Source: Phialocephala subalpina (Eukaryota > Ascomycota > Leotiomycetes > Helotiales > Mollisiaceae). From it: DNA of 64,000 bases. The DNA lies in contig FJOG01000003.1 in assembly GCA_900073065.1 (NCBI GenBank), positions 3,266,723-3,330,722 on the forward strand, given 5' to 3'. This document shows, one piece after another, positions 15,159-26,535 of the stretch; within the stretch, counting starts at the first letter, position 1; every line of letters begins with the position of its first letter. The notes beneath the pieces are model-generated. The model did not search any database and had not been told where the DNA came from. It was given only the letters and a program-made list of their open reading frames with translations. The translations under genes were made by a program, and so were the position numbers.

Positions 15159-16994
15159 TCAGAAACCAGCCTCAGAAACTTTCCTCGCAACATCAACTGG
15201 ATCCGCACCCTCGAATGCACCAACCTCCGTAGTCGCGAACTCCCTCGCAGGAACCTTCTTCGCAAACAGAATGTCCAAATCCTCGAAAGTCCGTCCCTTA
15301 GTCTCAGGAAGTCTGAAGTAAGCCCAGACAAAAGTAGCAAAAGCAGTAGCACCCCAAACAAATCCAGTATACCCCTTCAAGTTCCACTCAGTAGGGTTCA
15401 TGAAGTACGGCTCCAAGACTCCAGAGATGAGTGAGATGATGTAATATGAGTTTCTGGCTAGGCAAACAGTCTTCTGACGAAGACGAGTAGAGCCCATCTC
15501 GGCTGGAAGAGCCCAGCCAAGTTGTCCAGCTGAAAGTTGGAACGTCAATGTCCAGAGCAAGGTGAGAACTGCTTGCGCCATGCCGATAGAGTGTTGTTCG
15601 GTCTTGACGTTCAAGACTCCGATGGTGAATAGAATGATGGACATGGTTGCCATACCCCAGAGATAAATCGTGCGACGACCGAGGTAAGGCATCAAAGCGA
15701 ACCAAGCAACCAATGTACCGAAGAGAGCCATTGCAGTCCCACCCGTATTTAACTTATAAGTGGTAGAAGTATTTATTCCCACTTGCTGGAAGAAATAGGT
15801 GCTGTTATAAGCGAAAGAGGAACCGGAGAGGATTTGGCCGGCAAAGGCAACGCAGGCGATTTCGGTTCTGCGGAGTTCGGAACCCTTAAAGCAGTCGGTG
15901 TAGGAGGTGCCGGTGGAGAGCTCTTGCTCGAGGTTGTTGGTGTGGACGATAGTCGCCAGAGTCTGTTTGGTGTCGATGCCGGAGGAGGCGCGGACGAGGC
16001 GTTTTAGGGAGTGTTCGGCTTCGTCCAAGCGGCCCTTTCGGACGAGATGCCATGGAGACTCTGGGGCGAAGAGGAGGATTGGGAATAGGAAGGCGGGCCA
16101 GAACCATTGGAGGGCTATGAGAAGGGTCAGTGTGATGATGAGTGAAGAGGAAGGGAGGAGAGGAGACGAACCGAAGGGAATGCGGTATGACCATTGGGTT
16201 GTGATGGTGAGGCAGCCGTCGAGGACACCAGCAGCGATGAGTTGACCGATGATGAAGCACTGAAGAGGTCAGTGAGAACCGAGAAGCTTGGAGGATGCAG
16301 ACATACCATGTTCGTATAAGAGGTCAGATAGACACGAAGAGACAGGGGTAGGACCTCAGAGGCATAGGCTAAACGAATTAGTATGGGTATATTCTTCCGA
16401 AAGCCAAGGCAAGAAAGGCGAGGCAAGGAGAAGGTAGAGCTTCGTACCAGGAGCGATCGTTGCAAACACACCCCAGGGGAGACCGCAAAGCAGCTCACCA
16501 ACCGTCAAGACGACAATGTTGGGAGCGAAGAAGGTGATGAATACGAGAGCCGTGAGAGCGATGAGGGAGCCGAGTAGGACACGCTTCTGACCGAAGATGC
16601 CAACCAGGTAACCGTTGAGGAGCACACCGAAGAAAGCACCAACACCCGAGGCGTTACCGAGACCAGCTTGCCATGCAGCTGTCAATTGGTAGCCGACACC
16701 AGGGAAGTAAGTACCGTACTTCTTGGCGAATGTGGGGTATGCGTAGAAGTTTCCGATGAGGATGGTGTCGTAGCCTTCCATAACGACACACATGGAGACG
16801 AGGACTGCCCAGAAGATGGCCATTGGATAGGCCTTGACTGCTTGCCATGGAGAGAGGTGGTGTTCGAGGTCGGCACCGTCTTTAGCGATGGCATTGAGGT
16901 GTGAGCCTTGCATCTTGAGGTCGAGATTGACATCTTCGAGTTCGAGGCGGGAGGGAGTAACCTCCTTGGTGAGGTCGGTAATGTTCTTCTCCAT
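15159..16994 (-). CDS. MFS sugar transporter, maltose/alpha-glucoside permease type
   Basis: Twelve-helix sugar porter of the plasma membrane, resembling fungal alpha-glucoside:H+ symporters. Exon 1 (from 16994) covers the cytosolic N-terminus, with LSPWQAVKAYPMAIFWAVLVS and MEGYDTILIGNF, up to FATIAPG. Short exons follow (AYASEVLPLSLRVYLTSYTN; GQLIAAGVLDG), then a long last exon with FAPESPWHLVRKGRLDEAEH, SGSSFAYNSTYFFQQVG, YLGRRTIYLWG and the C-terminal PETKGRTFEDLDILF. PESPWHLVRKGR and PETKGRT are sugar-porter signatures. Introns have GTACGA, GTATGT and GTTCGT donors. The gene is divergent from a secreted alpha-galactosidase and close to a Zn2Cys6 regulator, suggesting uptake of an oligosaccharide or its hydrolysis products. 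The exact sugar cannot be read from sequence. Confidence 0.9.
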
Positions 16995-18157
16995 TGTAAA
17001 GGATGAGAGGATTGAAGACTGCTCAGAAAGAAGAGAAGAGAAGAATTAAGATGCTCTGATGAGGAGTGAAGACTCCAGAGGGTGGGACGACGAGCATAGT
17101 TATATACTCGTCCATCGTTACCATGTATACCCTCACTTGAGGTTGTAGCCCCTCGTCCCGCCAGACAGTTCTCGACTTGGCGCCGGCGAACCCCCGTTTC
17201 CCCGTACAATTTTGCGCAGGTAATCTGGGGTTGATGGGTCTAGCCGCGTGGAACGACAAGCTTCCCCAACAGTCGGGAAAGGCCCAAGCATCACCTTTCC
17301 TGTTGAAGTATAGTGACATTGATCGTGGTTGGTGTTGATAGATCTGCTTCGTGCTTTCGATAGGAAAGGGTTGCCTGCAACTTCCGCTCTCGAGGTCAAA
17401 GTTTGTTGTCGAGGGTGTGGCGTTAGTCATCTGAAGGGATGGCAGACAGCGTAGCCAATGGGAGAGCTTCAACTCCGCCAGCAAGCGCGATTGAAGTCCG
17501 CCGCTACTCACGCCGCCGACAAACACCGCTCTCGCCAACGTTCCCTCTTCATCATCCAACCTTCTGGTAGAACTCTGACTGGACGATCTCGACTGCAAGC
17601 ATCTTGCGTCTGCATCCTGGCCCTGCATGAAGCCAACGAGGAAATCTTCGAGAAGAGGCGAAGAATGGCGGCATTGACAGCGAATGGGAAGCCCTCAACT
17701 CCGCTACAACGTTCGAGATCTCGCGGAAGCTACACAACTCTTGATACGCCTCTCCCATGGTTTGAACACCTCAAGAAAAAAATGCCAAGCAAGAATGCAT
17801 CTCTAATACCGCTGCTGTGCTCCTGTTTGTGGGATTGAAATCCAATGGAAGAAGGCCAATTCCGCTGCCTCTCCACCTGGGGAATCTCCACAGCTTATTT
17901 CTGCAGCATAGAATGCGGGGCAGACGTGTTATTGACCGCCACGAGATGGTACATCGAGGTTTGTCTCCAATATTCCTATCAATACCCCTCAATTGGGACC
18001 CACGGGGGAAGATAGTGTGAGTTCGAGAGTACTTGAACCCTATTCCCCTCTTTCTGGCTGCAGCCACATCTCTCACCACATCTTTTCGTGTCCGAGGTTC
18101 TCAGATCTTGGAAGAAAGTTCTCCCAACCTTGGTTCTATTTCTACAATCTAGGAATC
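16995..18157. promoter_or_regulatory. Divergent intergenic region between sugar transporter and alpha-galactosidase
   Basis: About 1.16 kb with no convincing gene. It must contain both promoters. Two CTGGGG sequences (17225-17230, 17877-17882) match the loose CreA consensus, but the number is what chance would give. Confidence 0.45.
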
Positions 18158-19845
18158 ATGGCAGCCACCCTACACTTTGCTTTTGTTCTTGCCCTCTTCA
18201 CTGGTCAGGCTATCGGAGTCAACAATGGACTTGCAAGAACTCCTCAGATGGGATGGGTAAGCCCAACGGTTGCATCCTATTGTCCCAGACTATAGCTGAC
18301 ATCTGCAGAACAACTGGAACGCTTTAGGCTGCGATGTCTCCGAGTCTCTCCTCCTCGATACCTCTAAGAAACTTGTCGATTCTGGTCTGCGAGATGTTGG
18401 ATATAATTATGTTGTGCTGGATGACTGCTGGTCAGATGGACGAGACGAGAATGGCTTCCTGAAGGACGACTTGAAGAAGTTTCCAAGTGGGATGTCTGCA
18501 GTGGCAGATGAGATCCACAAGGAAGGACTTCTTTTTGGCATGTACTCCAGTGCTGGAGAGATGACCTGTGCTCGATATGGTGGGTGATATACTGAAGTGG
18601 GATTGACTTCATACTGACGCGACTGCAGCTGGGTCTTTGGACTGGGAAGCGAACGATGCGAAGAGCTTTGCAAACTGGGGCGTCGACTACCTCAAATACG
18701 ACAATTGCTACCACATGGGACGATTCGGGACACCAAAACTCTCCTTCGATCGATACAAGGTTATGTGGGATGCCATCAATGGTACCGGACGACCTATGCT
18801 CTACAGTCTCTGCAACTGGGGCGAGGACTACTCCCATACTGTAAGCATGGGTCTTCTGCGAATGTACCACCGCTTCTGCTGACATATTACAAGTGGGGAA
18901 TGTCAATCGCCAACTCGTGGAGAATGTCCGGAGACATCTACGATTCCTTCACACGCCCAGACGATCTCTGCTCTTGCACAGACGCATCGAGTCCCTTCTG
19001 CGTCGCACCAGGATCACACTGCTCCGTCTTGAACATCATAAACAAGGTAGCGCCATATGTTGATCGTGGACAACCAGGCGGATGGAATGATCTGGACATG
19101 TTGGAGGTCGGCAATGGAGGAATGACCGACGAAGAGGTAGATACCTAAATTACGTCGGACTATGACGGGCTGTACTAATGTCTGACTTCAGTACAAAGCA
19201 CACTTCTCCTTCTGGGCCGCCCTAAAGTCCCCTCTCCTCATGGGCAACGACCTTCGAACCCTCTCCGCCTCCTCCCTCACAATTCTCAATAATCCTGCCG
19301 TCATTGCAATCAGCCAAGACCCAGACGGACGTTCCGTCGCCCGTATCCGCCGTGAAATGAACGCTGCGAAAGACAAATATGGTGTTGGAGAAATACAAGT
19401 GTGGTCTGGCTCTCTCTATGGCGGAGACCAGGTAGTCATTCTGCTCAACGCTGCTGGAGAAGATGCTCGAATCAGCGCCTCACTCGAGGAGATCTTCCTA
19501 CATGATGGACCGGAAGGATCTGCGCCTCAGAATAACGAGGAGTGGGAGGTTTATGATCTTTGGGCGAACAGGATGGAGGAGTCGCTTGCGCAGAAGATTT
19601 TGGACGCGAAGGCAGAAGATCTGCCGAAGCTTTTCAAAGATGCGAATTGGTATAATTCCACTGAGCTTTCATACAAGGAGGGATTGAAGAAGAAAGATGC
19701 GAGATTGATGGGCAAGAAAGTTGGGACGATTAAGCCCGGTGGGTCATTGACTGCGAAGGTCAAGAGACACTCTATGGAGATGTACAGGTTGAAGAGTGTC
19801 GGACTTGGAGGGAAGAGAAAGGTTCATGCGAAGGAGGAATTGTAA
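18158..19845 (+). CDS. Secreted GH27 alpha-galactosidase
   Basis: Hydrolyses terminal alpha-1,6-galactose from melibiose, raffinose-family sugars or galactomannan. Five exons (18158-18256, 18309-18579, 18629-18840, 18894-19136, 19192-19845) encode about 492 residues. Residues 1-20 look like a signal peptide (hydrophobic core FAFVLALFTGQAIG). GH27 landmarks in order: GLARTPQMGWNNWNALGCD, YVVLDDCW, FGMYSSAGEMTCA, WGVDYLKYDNC with the nucleophile Asp, SWRMSGDIYDS with the acid/base Asp, QPGGWNDLDMLEVGNGG, HFSFWAALKSPLLMGNDL and ISQDPDG. All key residues are present. The C-terminal beta domain follows. The last intron has a TACTAAT branch-like site. Divergent from a sugar transporter; a regulator gene follows 300 bp downstream. 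Confidence 0.95.
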
Positions 19846-20144
19846 TTTCCCTTGCTTGCTCACATGCTATGATTTAGGTTTGAGAACGGATGGATAGATA
19901 AAATTGAACTCTTTTGAATCTCCGTAACCAGTACAAGCCTTCCACTGTATTTATACGAGAAGCAGGGGTCGAGACCAAGGCCTTAAAGACACACGTGACG
20001 CTCGCCTAGCTAATTTTGCAACCTCGACTCTTTCATCCTTTTCCATCACGACGTTCCACACCACCAATCACTCAATGGCTCGAATTGTTTCTGATCATGC
20101 CTCGCATTGATATGTCCATACGGTGATGTGTCCCATGGCTCGAG

Positions 20145-21974
20145 ATGAGAGTCTCTACAGCTTGTCAGGCGTGCCGGTAACACACCGAATTTCCCCCGTT
20201 CCTTGCGTTTCACAGCATTCGAGATTCATCAGCCCGACAGTGGCTGATTCCCTTCCTTATCTCCAGTCCAATTCCTCGTGGCCATTCTGTTTGTCCTTTC
20301 AAGTTGCAATGTCATTTTGCTGATGCCATTCCTTCAGATCACGTCGTCGAAAATGTGATACCCCGCAGTTGGGTGCTTCTTGCACCTATTGCTCAGAACG
20401 TGGGATTCAGTGTACGAGAGATAGCTCCAATCCACAAGTCTCAAACAATGTACCCAAAGGGCCTGCCTCGAATGGACTTCAGCCTCGGGCTATCGTTTCT
20501 CAGCTCACGACTCCTTCGAACGGTCTTCCTCCACTCTCGATATGCCTCGAGCTGGTGAACCTATACTTCGATTTCATCCATGACCAATTCCACTCTTTAT
20601 TCCATCGACCAAGTATCGTTGAAGAAGTCGAAAGCGGACGTGCTTCCCCGGTCATCCTTCTTGCCATGATGGCTCTGTCTGCAAGGCAAGTACGCCGCAT
20701 TCCTCCTATGCTCTTTCCTCTTCTGATACAAGAACAGATTCTCAAATAATGCATTCTTCTCAGACATCAATCCAAGAGAGAGAGGCGACCATTACGCGAA
20801 AGAGAGTAACCGTCTCCTCGACCTAAGAGATGTGTCTTTGAATACCGTTCAAGCATGTGTTCTCCTTGGAGCATTCAGCATTACACGTGGTGAAGCACAT
20901 GCCGAGTCAGTATACTACGGCGTTGCTTGTCGAATTGCTCTCCTTTTAGATCTGGCCCACAAGCCGACTTCAAATTCGATAGAGCGTGAAGTCAACGTCC
21001 GCGGTAAGTCTCACTTCCTTGCCACATGACAGCAGCTGACTGACACAGTTTGGTGGTCGCTTTGCATGATAGATGTCTGGTCTTCAGCAGGAGTCAGGCT
21101 TCCGAGACAGATGCCTACACTCGATGATATGCCACTGCCTACGGATGATGTTATCTTCCTGAACCTCAGGCACGGAGATTATCCTCCGTCGACGTTCACC
21201 AATAGCACAACAGCCGCATCGCCGCTGCTCGCTCAGATGATCAAGCTCAATCGTATTCTGCTAGAAATTAACTCCTTGAACGAACGCACCGTGTCAGGTG
21301 CGACGTCGGGCGTCATTCTCGAAAACGAGGTTATGGACTTGTCAAATGCGCTGGATGAATGGCATGCAAGTCTGCCACCCTTCATGCACGACACTCCTAC
21401 GAACATTCACCGCTATGCCTCTCAAGGTCTTGGAAGAATGTTCGTCGCCGTATACCTTGGCTATTACCATTTCGGGCAACTTCTCTTCTACCAGTTTCTT
21501 CACGGAGATGTCCATAGCACCGTCTTGAGTGCTCACTTCTACGCCAACAAGTGCAAAGCCCACGCAGAATCCCTCTGCGAAATCATTTACGCCTCCCACA
21601 GTGTCCGCAACTGCGACGTACAATACACAATGGTTGGGCATATCCTAGTAATCGCCTCAACAGTGCAGATCCACACCCTCCTCTTCAGCGACAACGAAAC
21701 ACAGATCGCGTCCGCGAGACGTCGATTAGAGCGCAATTTCGAGATTCTGAGTCAGCTGAGAACCTACTGGCCGACGCTCGACATATGTTTCACGAGATTA
21801 CAGGCTTTTCATAAGGCTTGTCGGAATTCGATGGATGAGTCGTTTCGCTTGGACCAGTGGATGTTGAGATTCTTGTCCGAGTTCGCTGAGCCAGTTGATG
21901 ATAAAGTTATGGAGGGGAGTGGGCCAATGAAAGTCTGGAGTTTGGAGAATATTGGCTGCAGTCCTGAGAATTAG
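20145..21974 (+). CDS. Zn2Cys6 fungal-specific transcription factor
   Basis: Nuclear DNA-binding regulator. The cluster is split by an intron: exon 1 (20145-20176) gives MRVSTACQACR, and after intron 20177-20337 exon 2 gives SRRRKCDTPQLGASC and CSERGIQC. Together they form CX2CX6CX8CX2CX6C, which fixes the start. Exon 2 ends at 20685 in AG|GCAAGT, a GC-AG intron (20686-20737); using it restores the frame into the middle-homology region (LSAR joined to FSNNAFFSDINP). A third intron (21004-21048) precedes VWWSLCMIDVWSS, a typical fungal_trans motif. Product about 523 residues. Placement next to the alpha-galactosidase and sugar transporter suggests, but does not prove, that it regulates them. 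Confidence 0.88.
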
Positions 21975-22388
21975 GTCAGTTCTCAGGTGGGTTGGAAGAG
22001 CCTTATCGCGTGAGTCGAAGTCAAGGGATGGTGGTACACGGATGGTACCTAACGTGTCACAAAAGAGAAAGTACACGGCAGGTACGGGCTACGGCTGCGT
22101 ATGTGGAGCAAAAAGTTAAGTAACAGTGGTATACGATACGGTTGCCTGCACAACGAATCGTCATTACCCGTGGATGAGAACAACTCGGTGTCAGCAAAAT
22201 TTTCACCTCTCGAACACCCCTCCTGGAAGCTCAGATCTTTGACCCGCCATCGATGCCTACATCAAGTCCAATTACATCTTCGCTCCAAGCTCTTTACAAT
22301 ATCTTGACTTTCCGACCTACTCTCGAGTCAAGAAGGAGTGTATTTGTTTCCGTGTCGGCACTTAGACAACCCTACCAAACTTAGCAAG
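21975..22388. other. Intergenic region, no gene recognised
   Basis: Between the regulator and a small doubtful ORF. No features recognised. Confidence 0.35.
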
Positions 22389-22607
22389 ATGGAAGAATGC
22401 CGCGATCACGCAGAGACGCCCACCTCCTATCCCTACCCAAAGCGGTCTCTCCGCCTATCGCCCGCACATCGAAGACGCATCTCAGACGCGTCCATGAAGT
22501 CGAAGAACAGCAGCGGGAAGGGCGACAAGACGATGAGTGATATGAAGGACTCCAATGGAAGCTCGAGCTCAAGTGCGGGGTCGACGAAGAGTGGCGATGG
22601 AGCTTGA
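22389..22607 (+). CDS. Small basic/Ser-rich hypothetical protein (72 aa), doubtful
   Basis: Not recognised. ATG 22389 follows AGCAAG, an acceptable start context. Composition is Ser/Lys/Arg-rich with a poly-Ser stretch, a basic patch (SPAHRRRIS) and no hydrophobic segment. It could be a small disordered nuclear protein or a chance ORF. Confidence 0.3.
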   Translation: MEECRDHAETPTSYPYPKRSLRLSPAHRRRISDASMKSKNSSGKGDKTMSDMKDSNGSSSSSAGSTKSGDGA

Positions 22608-22979
22608 GTGCCCGAAATAGAGAAATGAGTCTTGGATAAGATTTACGTCACTGTCCAACGCAGAGGCTCTTCAGCTTTGCACAAGGAGTTCCGAACTCAG
22701 GAGCGGGTTCGAATAGAATGAGGAAGGCGGGGTAAAGAGCGAGGAAGTGTTATCAGGAGCCAAGGGAGAGATTGACGCGGACTGGGCACCGATACTAGGT
22801 CTCTGCTTGTCGATGGAAGGATTGGTTTTCGCTCGGTTTCATGTTGAGATTATTTGTCGTCGAAGGGAGGAATTCTTTCTAGCCATTTTGAATCGACTTT
22901 TCATAGCCCAGGCCCTTGACACGGCCGAACATTTGTGCAATTTACCTTTACTCAACCATTAATTATAGATCCCTTCACA
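22608..22979. other. Intergenic region, no gene recognised
   Basis: Contains the presumed 3' flank of the minus-strand lectin-like gene. Nothing else supported. Confidence 0.35.
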
Positions 22980-24510
22980 TTAAGTCCACGAACTCCCAGT
23001 ATCTACATTACCAATCGCTTTCCAAGTCGTCAAATCACTACCCACGCTCCAAGACTCAATCGTATCGTTCTGCCCCGCAGCACTCACAACAGCAAACGCT
23101 AACCCCTGCGAAGTAACAGCAACCTCATTAAATGACCTACTCGCCCCAGTCGAATTCGACATGACCGCCACCGAAACATCATGAGCAAGCCAACTATCTG
23201 GTCCTCCTTGCCAGGTATCCGTCACGATGCCCGTACTTGATAATGACAGCATTTGGATCCAAGCTGTGTGAGGTTTGGCGCCCGAGTCGTAGACATAATC
23301 GTTGGAACAGACTGCTGCAATGGGAGTCCCGGGCGAAGCGGGATAATAAGATTGATCTGTAGGATTCCAAGTCGGAACTTAAAGACGGATGTTCATCAGT
23401 CGAAGACAAGGATTGATTGTCAAGAGAACTTACCACCATTGCTGATCGCGGCTTCTTTCCAACTTGCCATGGCCAAAGTGTTCGTCGCCTTCTGGTGGAA
23501 GAGGTTGATCTGATTTTCGGTACTGCCGTAAGCTTCCGGACCCTGAAGCGCCAATCCAGTCCCAACAAGTGCGCTGAGACTTAGAGATGTGAGCGACCAA
23601 GAGGTTGTCGAAGTTCGGTTCCCGAATTGGACTGTGCCTGACTTGTCTTGATACAGAATCATGACAGTGTTTGCACAGGTTCCACACTGGTTGTATAGTG
23701 CGGAGAGACGAGAGGTTGATGCTGCTATGCAATTTTGTCCGGAGAGGGTCCCTTGTGTCCATCCGCTAGATTGTGTATATACGAGATCTTGCACGATACC
23801 ACTTGAGGCAGTGTACAGTACTGTGATTTCCTGTTGGGAGTCAGTGGGCAGTCTGATGAGCAAGCAGCTCAAGTTTTGCTCACTATATCATAGCCTGGCC
23901 TCGACACTGCAGCTGCAAGTGCGGATCCATTTTGCGGAAACACACTAAGCTTTGTATTCTTCCAAGTTTTGTTGTCTTTTGTTGATGCTTCGACCAACTC
24001 GCCCTTGGTATCTTGATAGTATACCCGTGTACCTCCTGTCCCATTCCATGCAAATGAAGCTGCAGCAATGTTGCCAGTGTAGTGGAACATATCCGCAGTT
24101 GAGGTCGAGGTAGGAGTAGCTGTCGGGGAGGTAGATGTAGTCGTTGATGATGCAGTAGATGTACTTGTCCTAGGTTTCTTCGTTCCCAAAACAGCGCCAA
24201 CCACTGCCGCAACAATGGCAATCAGTAACACAAATCCAGCAATTATAAGCCATTTCCGTCGTCGATACCAAGGTTTCTGAGGAAGAGCAGGCAGCGCACC
24301 CCCGTATCCATTCCAGTTTTCGACAGGGACACCATCGCTTTTCCCTGGCCCGTACACTCCCAATGGATCATTTGGGAAAGCAAGATTCTTGTCAGGAGTA
24401 TTCTGCACGACGACTTTATCGGACCCAGTATTTCCCAAGGGATCACTCGGATGCGCAACTTCAAGACCTTGATGTGTCTCGTTCCATGAACCAGTGTTGG
24501 GAGCAGACAT
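22980..24510 (-). CDS. Type II membrane protein with fucose-lectin-like beta-propeller ectodomain
   Basis: Three exons (24510-23884, 23830-23434, 23377-22980) give about 473 residues. An approximately 85-residue cytosolic N-terminus rich in Pro/Gly/Asn contains two similar boxes (HPSDPLGNTG and FPNDPLGVYG). Next come a basic stop (YRRRKW) and one strongly hydrophobic segment (LIIAGFVLLIAIVAAVVGAVL), then a Ser/Thr-rich stalk likely to be O-glycosylated. The ectodomain has repeated strands such as GTRVYYQDTKGELVEAS, MILYQDKSGTVQFGN and INLFHQKA, resembling fungal fucose-specific lectin (AAL/FleA-like) propeller blades. Sugar binding is inference: blade residues were not matched one by one. A cell-surface recognition role would fit. 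The neighbours give no functional clue. Confidence 0.7.
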
Positions 24511-25059
24511 ATCTGCGTACAGGGACTAGCCTGATGACCCCCAATCTTTCGGAAACAGACATGAGCTGAAACAAAATTCAGAAGGAAAGAGAAAAGAAAC
24601 GGAAAACGTGCTAAAGTTTCCATGGCTTTTATGAGGAGCTGGTGCAGCCACACTTAACCAAGAACCTCATTTGCGCAGGAAATTGTGGAGGCGCAGCGGC
24701 TCGTGGGGTCCAAGAACTGTGCCATTTGCTGTACTGTACGACCTGCAGTGCCGATTTGACGTGTGGCTGCGAGCAGCTGTCAGGCGAGCATGTAAATCCT
24801 AAGTTTAGATTGAAGAGGAAAGTGAGGAAAACGATTCGACGGTGGATAACTGGCAGATCTGCGGTGCGTCCTTGGCGATACGTAATGTGCTCGAGGCTGT
24901 GGCACACCGCACGACGAGGAAGAACTTTCTCCACGCAAACAAACATTCGCCTGGATTGTTATTGCAAATGCGCCAGAAGGCTGTGACTTCAGCTGGAGAT
25001 TTGAAGAACAAGTAGATCTTGCAAGAGAACAACACTAGACTTCGAGCAGCACACTAGAC
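24511..25059. other. Intergenic region, no gene recognised
   Basis: Promoter side of the lectin-like gene and 3' side of the next minus-strand gene. No features recognised. Confidence 0.4.
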
Positions 25060-25739
25060 TCAGAGCAGCTTTACTCTTTTCCCTACCTTCCCTATCTCTA
25101 TTTTATTGTTCTCAGTCAAAGTCTTCTCTAACTCCGTATCCATTTCGCGCCCAACATCCATTCCATCCAATTTCCCACCACCCTCCTCTTGCTCTAAACT
25201 ACTCAACATAAGTCCAAGCGGACCCAGGCCTGCCCTTGCGCTATTCTCTGTCAAAAATATGTCCATCTCTGTATCGCTCTCCTTCCTTCTCTCCTCCAGG
25301 CTGCTGAGTTTCACTTCTCCCTTTATTATATCCTTCGGAGTAAACAACTCACACTTCAATCCACGATAGACGCAGCGCATCCCATCAGCGATCTCTGTCA
25401 CATATTTCAGATATTGCTCCATATCTCCATCAGAATTGTTCCTCGCTTCTGTCGTCATGAACATTCCGAACTTCTCCTTCAAATTCTCCACCTCGTCTCT
25501 TCTTGGCTGAGGCGTGGAAAGGCTGGTAGTGGCAATACTTGGTTTGAAGCCATCTCTTTGATTGATGAGGTTTGTGTGGCAGTACTCGTCTGAAGCTTCT
25601 CACCAGCCTTCTCGGGTTTTTCTTCACCCATCTCTGAAGTCGCAGCAGATTTGCGAGAAGTGACCTCGATACACCCTGAAACCGCACTTCCTAACGCAAA
25701 CAAATTTAACATCCAAGCATGATTGCCACGACTTTCCAT
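25060..25739 (-). CDS. Hypothetical protein, probably spliced
   Basis: Not recognised. A long coding-like frame ends at 25060. It reads upstream from MENLKEKFGMF through PSIATTSLSTPQPRRDEVENL to about 25590, just after a possible acceptor (GAAGCTTCAG). A separate frame begins at ATG 25739 (MESRGNHAWMLNLFALGSA), with a hydrophobic N-terminus like a weak signal peptide. The donor joining them was not settled, so the exon 1 boundary is uncertain. The C-terminal part is highly charged, with DMEQYLKYVTEIADGMRCVYRG and an acidic Glu/Lys-rich tail suggesting helices. Confidence 0.45.
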
Positions 25740-26535
25740 CGTTTCCTTCAGAGGTGTAATCGCTTGGCAATATCTAATGATAAGGGGAGATCGAGAAGGA
25801 GACTAGTCTTGAGTTGTGGCGAAAGGTGACGTGGAAAAGTATGAGGCTGCCAATGGTCAGCCTCTATCATGGTAGAATGAACTTGGATGCATTGGTTCAT
25901 GTAGAAAGAGATCTGACCTCGGGGCATAGCAGTTGAGAATGGGAGAAACTTCTATGGAGATATCTCGCATTGTGAAAGGACAGAACTCTTTGAAGTCATT
26001 GCATTGGGAGTCACTTGAAGGCATTTTGAATATCTCTTCAATAACAATTGACGAGTTTGTGTTGAGTTGAATCGAGATTCTGAGATTCTCGCTTGACAGC
26101 CGAGCCCCTGAGACGAAGGTATCAACACCTCGGGTTTTTGACGCTGTGTGAAGAAGCAAGAAGGGAACAAACGAGCCTGGTCGGCTCTTTGAATACGACT
26201 ACAATGTATGAGCTCTCTGCCTATCATATCTCCGAATCCCAAGTCGGATTGATAGAGTGGCTTCTCGCTTAGTAATAGGAGCGGGAGTGGGGGTGATCAC
26301 GCCTTGGCTAGTCGGGAGCACGCTATCGTGCTTTATCATGCTTTATCATTCCAATTGCTTCAACAAAACGAATTCAATGCATCGATGGTTCGACTCGCAA
26401 GTGCTAGCGGGGCGAGCCGCCAGTCAGGTCCGAAAGGCCGAGCGCTTATAGAAAGTCCTCAATTCAGCTTCCCTTGACCTCCTTCATTTATTTTTCTTTC
26501 TTGGCTTTCGGTATAGATCAGCGCTCAAACTCAAG
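25740..26535. other. Intergenic region, no gene recognised
   Basis: Overlapping short ORFs on the minus strand lack protein-like character. A CT-rich leader at about 26460-26530 precedes the monooxygenase start. Confidence 0.4.

Noticed and set aside
17023..17838. Overlapping ORFs of about 200 and 126 codons in the sugar-cluster intergenic region
   Set aside because: Composition is not protein-like, no motif is seen, and they overlap the promoter area of two solid genes.
17225..17882. Two CTGGGG sites as CreA (carbon repression) boxes between transporter and alpha-galactosidase
   Set aside because: The SYGGRG consensus is so loose that several matches per kilobase are expected by chance; there is no paired arrangement.
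22700..22725. GGTTCGAAT resembling a tRNA B box
   Set aside because: No A box, acceptor stem or cloverleaf could be formed around it.
25857..26242. Two overlapping minus-strand ORFs of about 100 codons
   Set aside because: No start context, motif or splice support; the frames look random.
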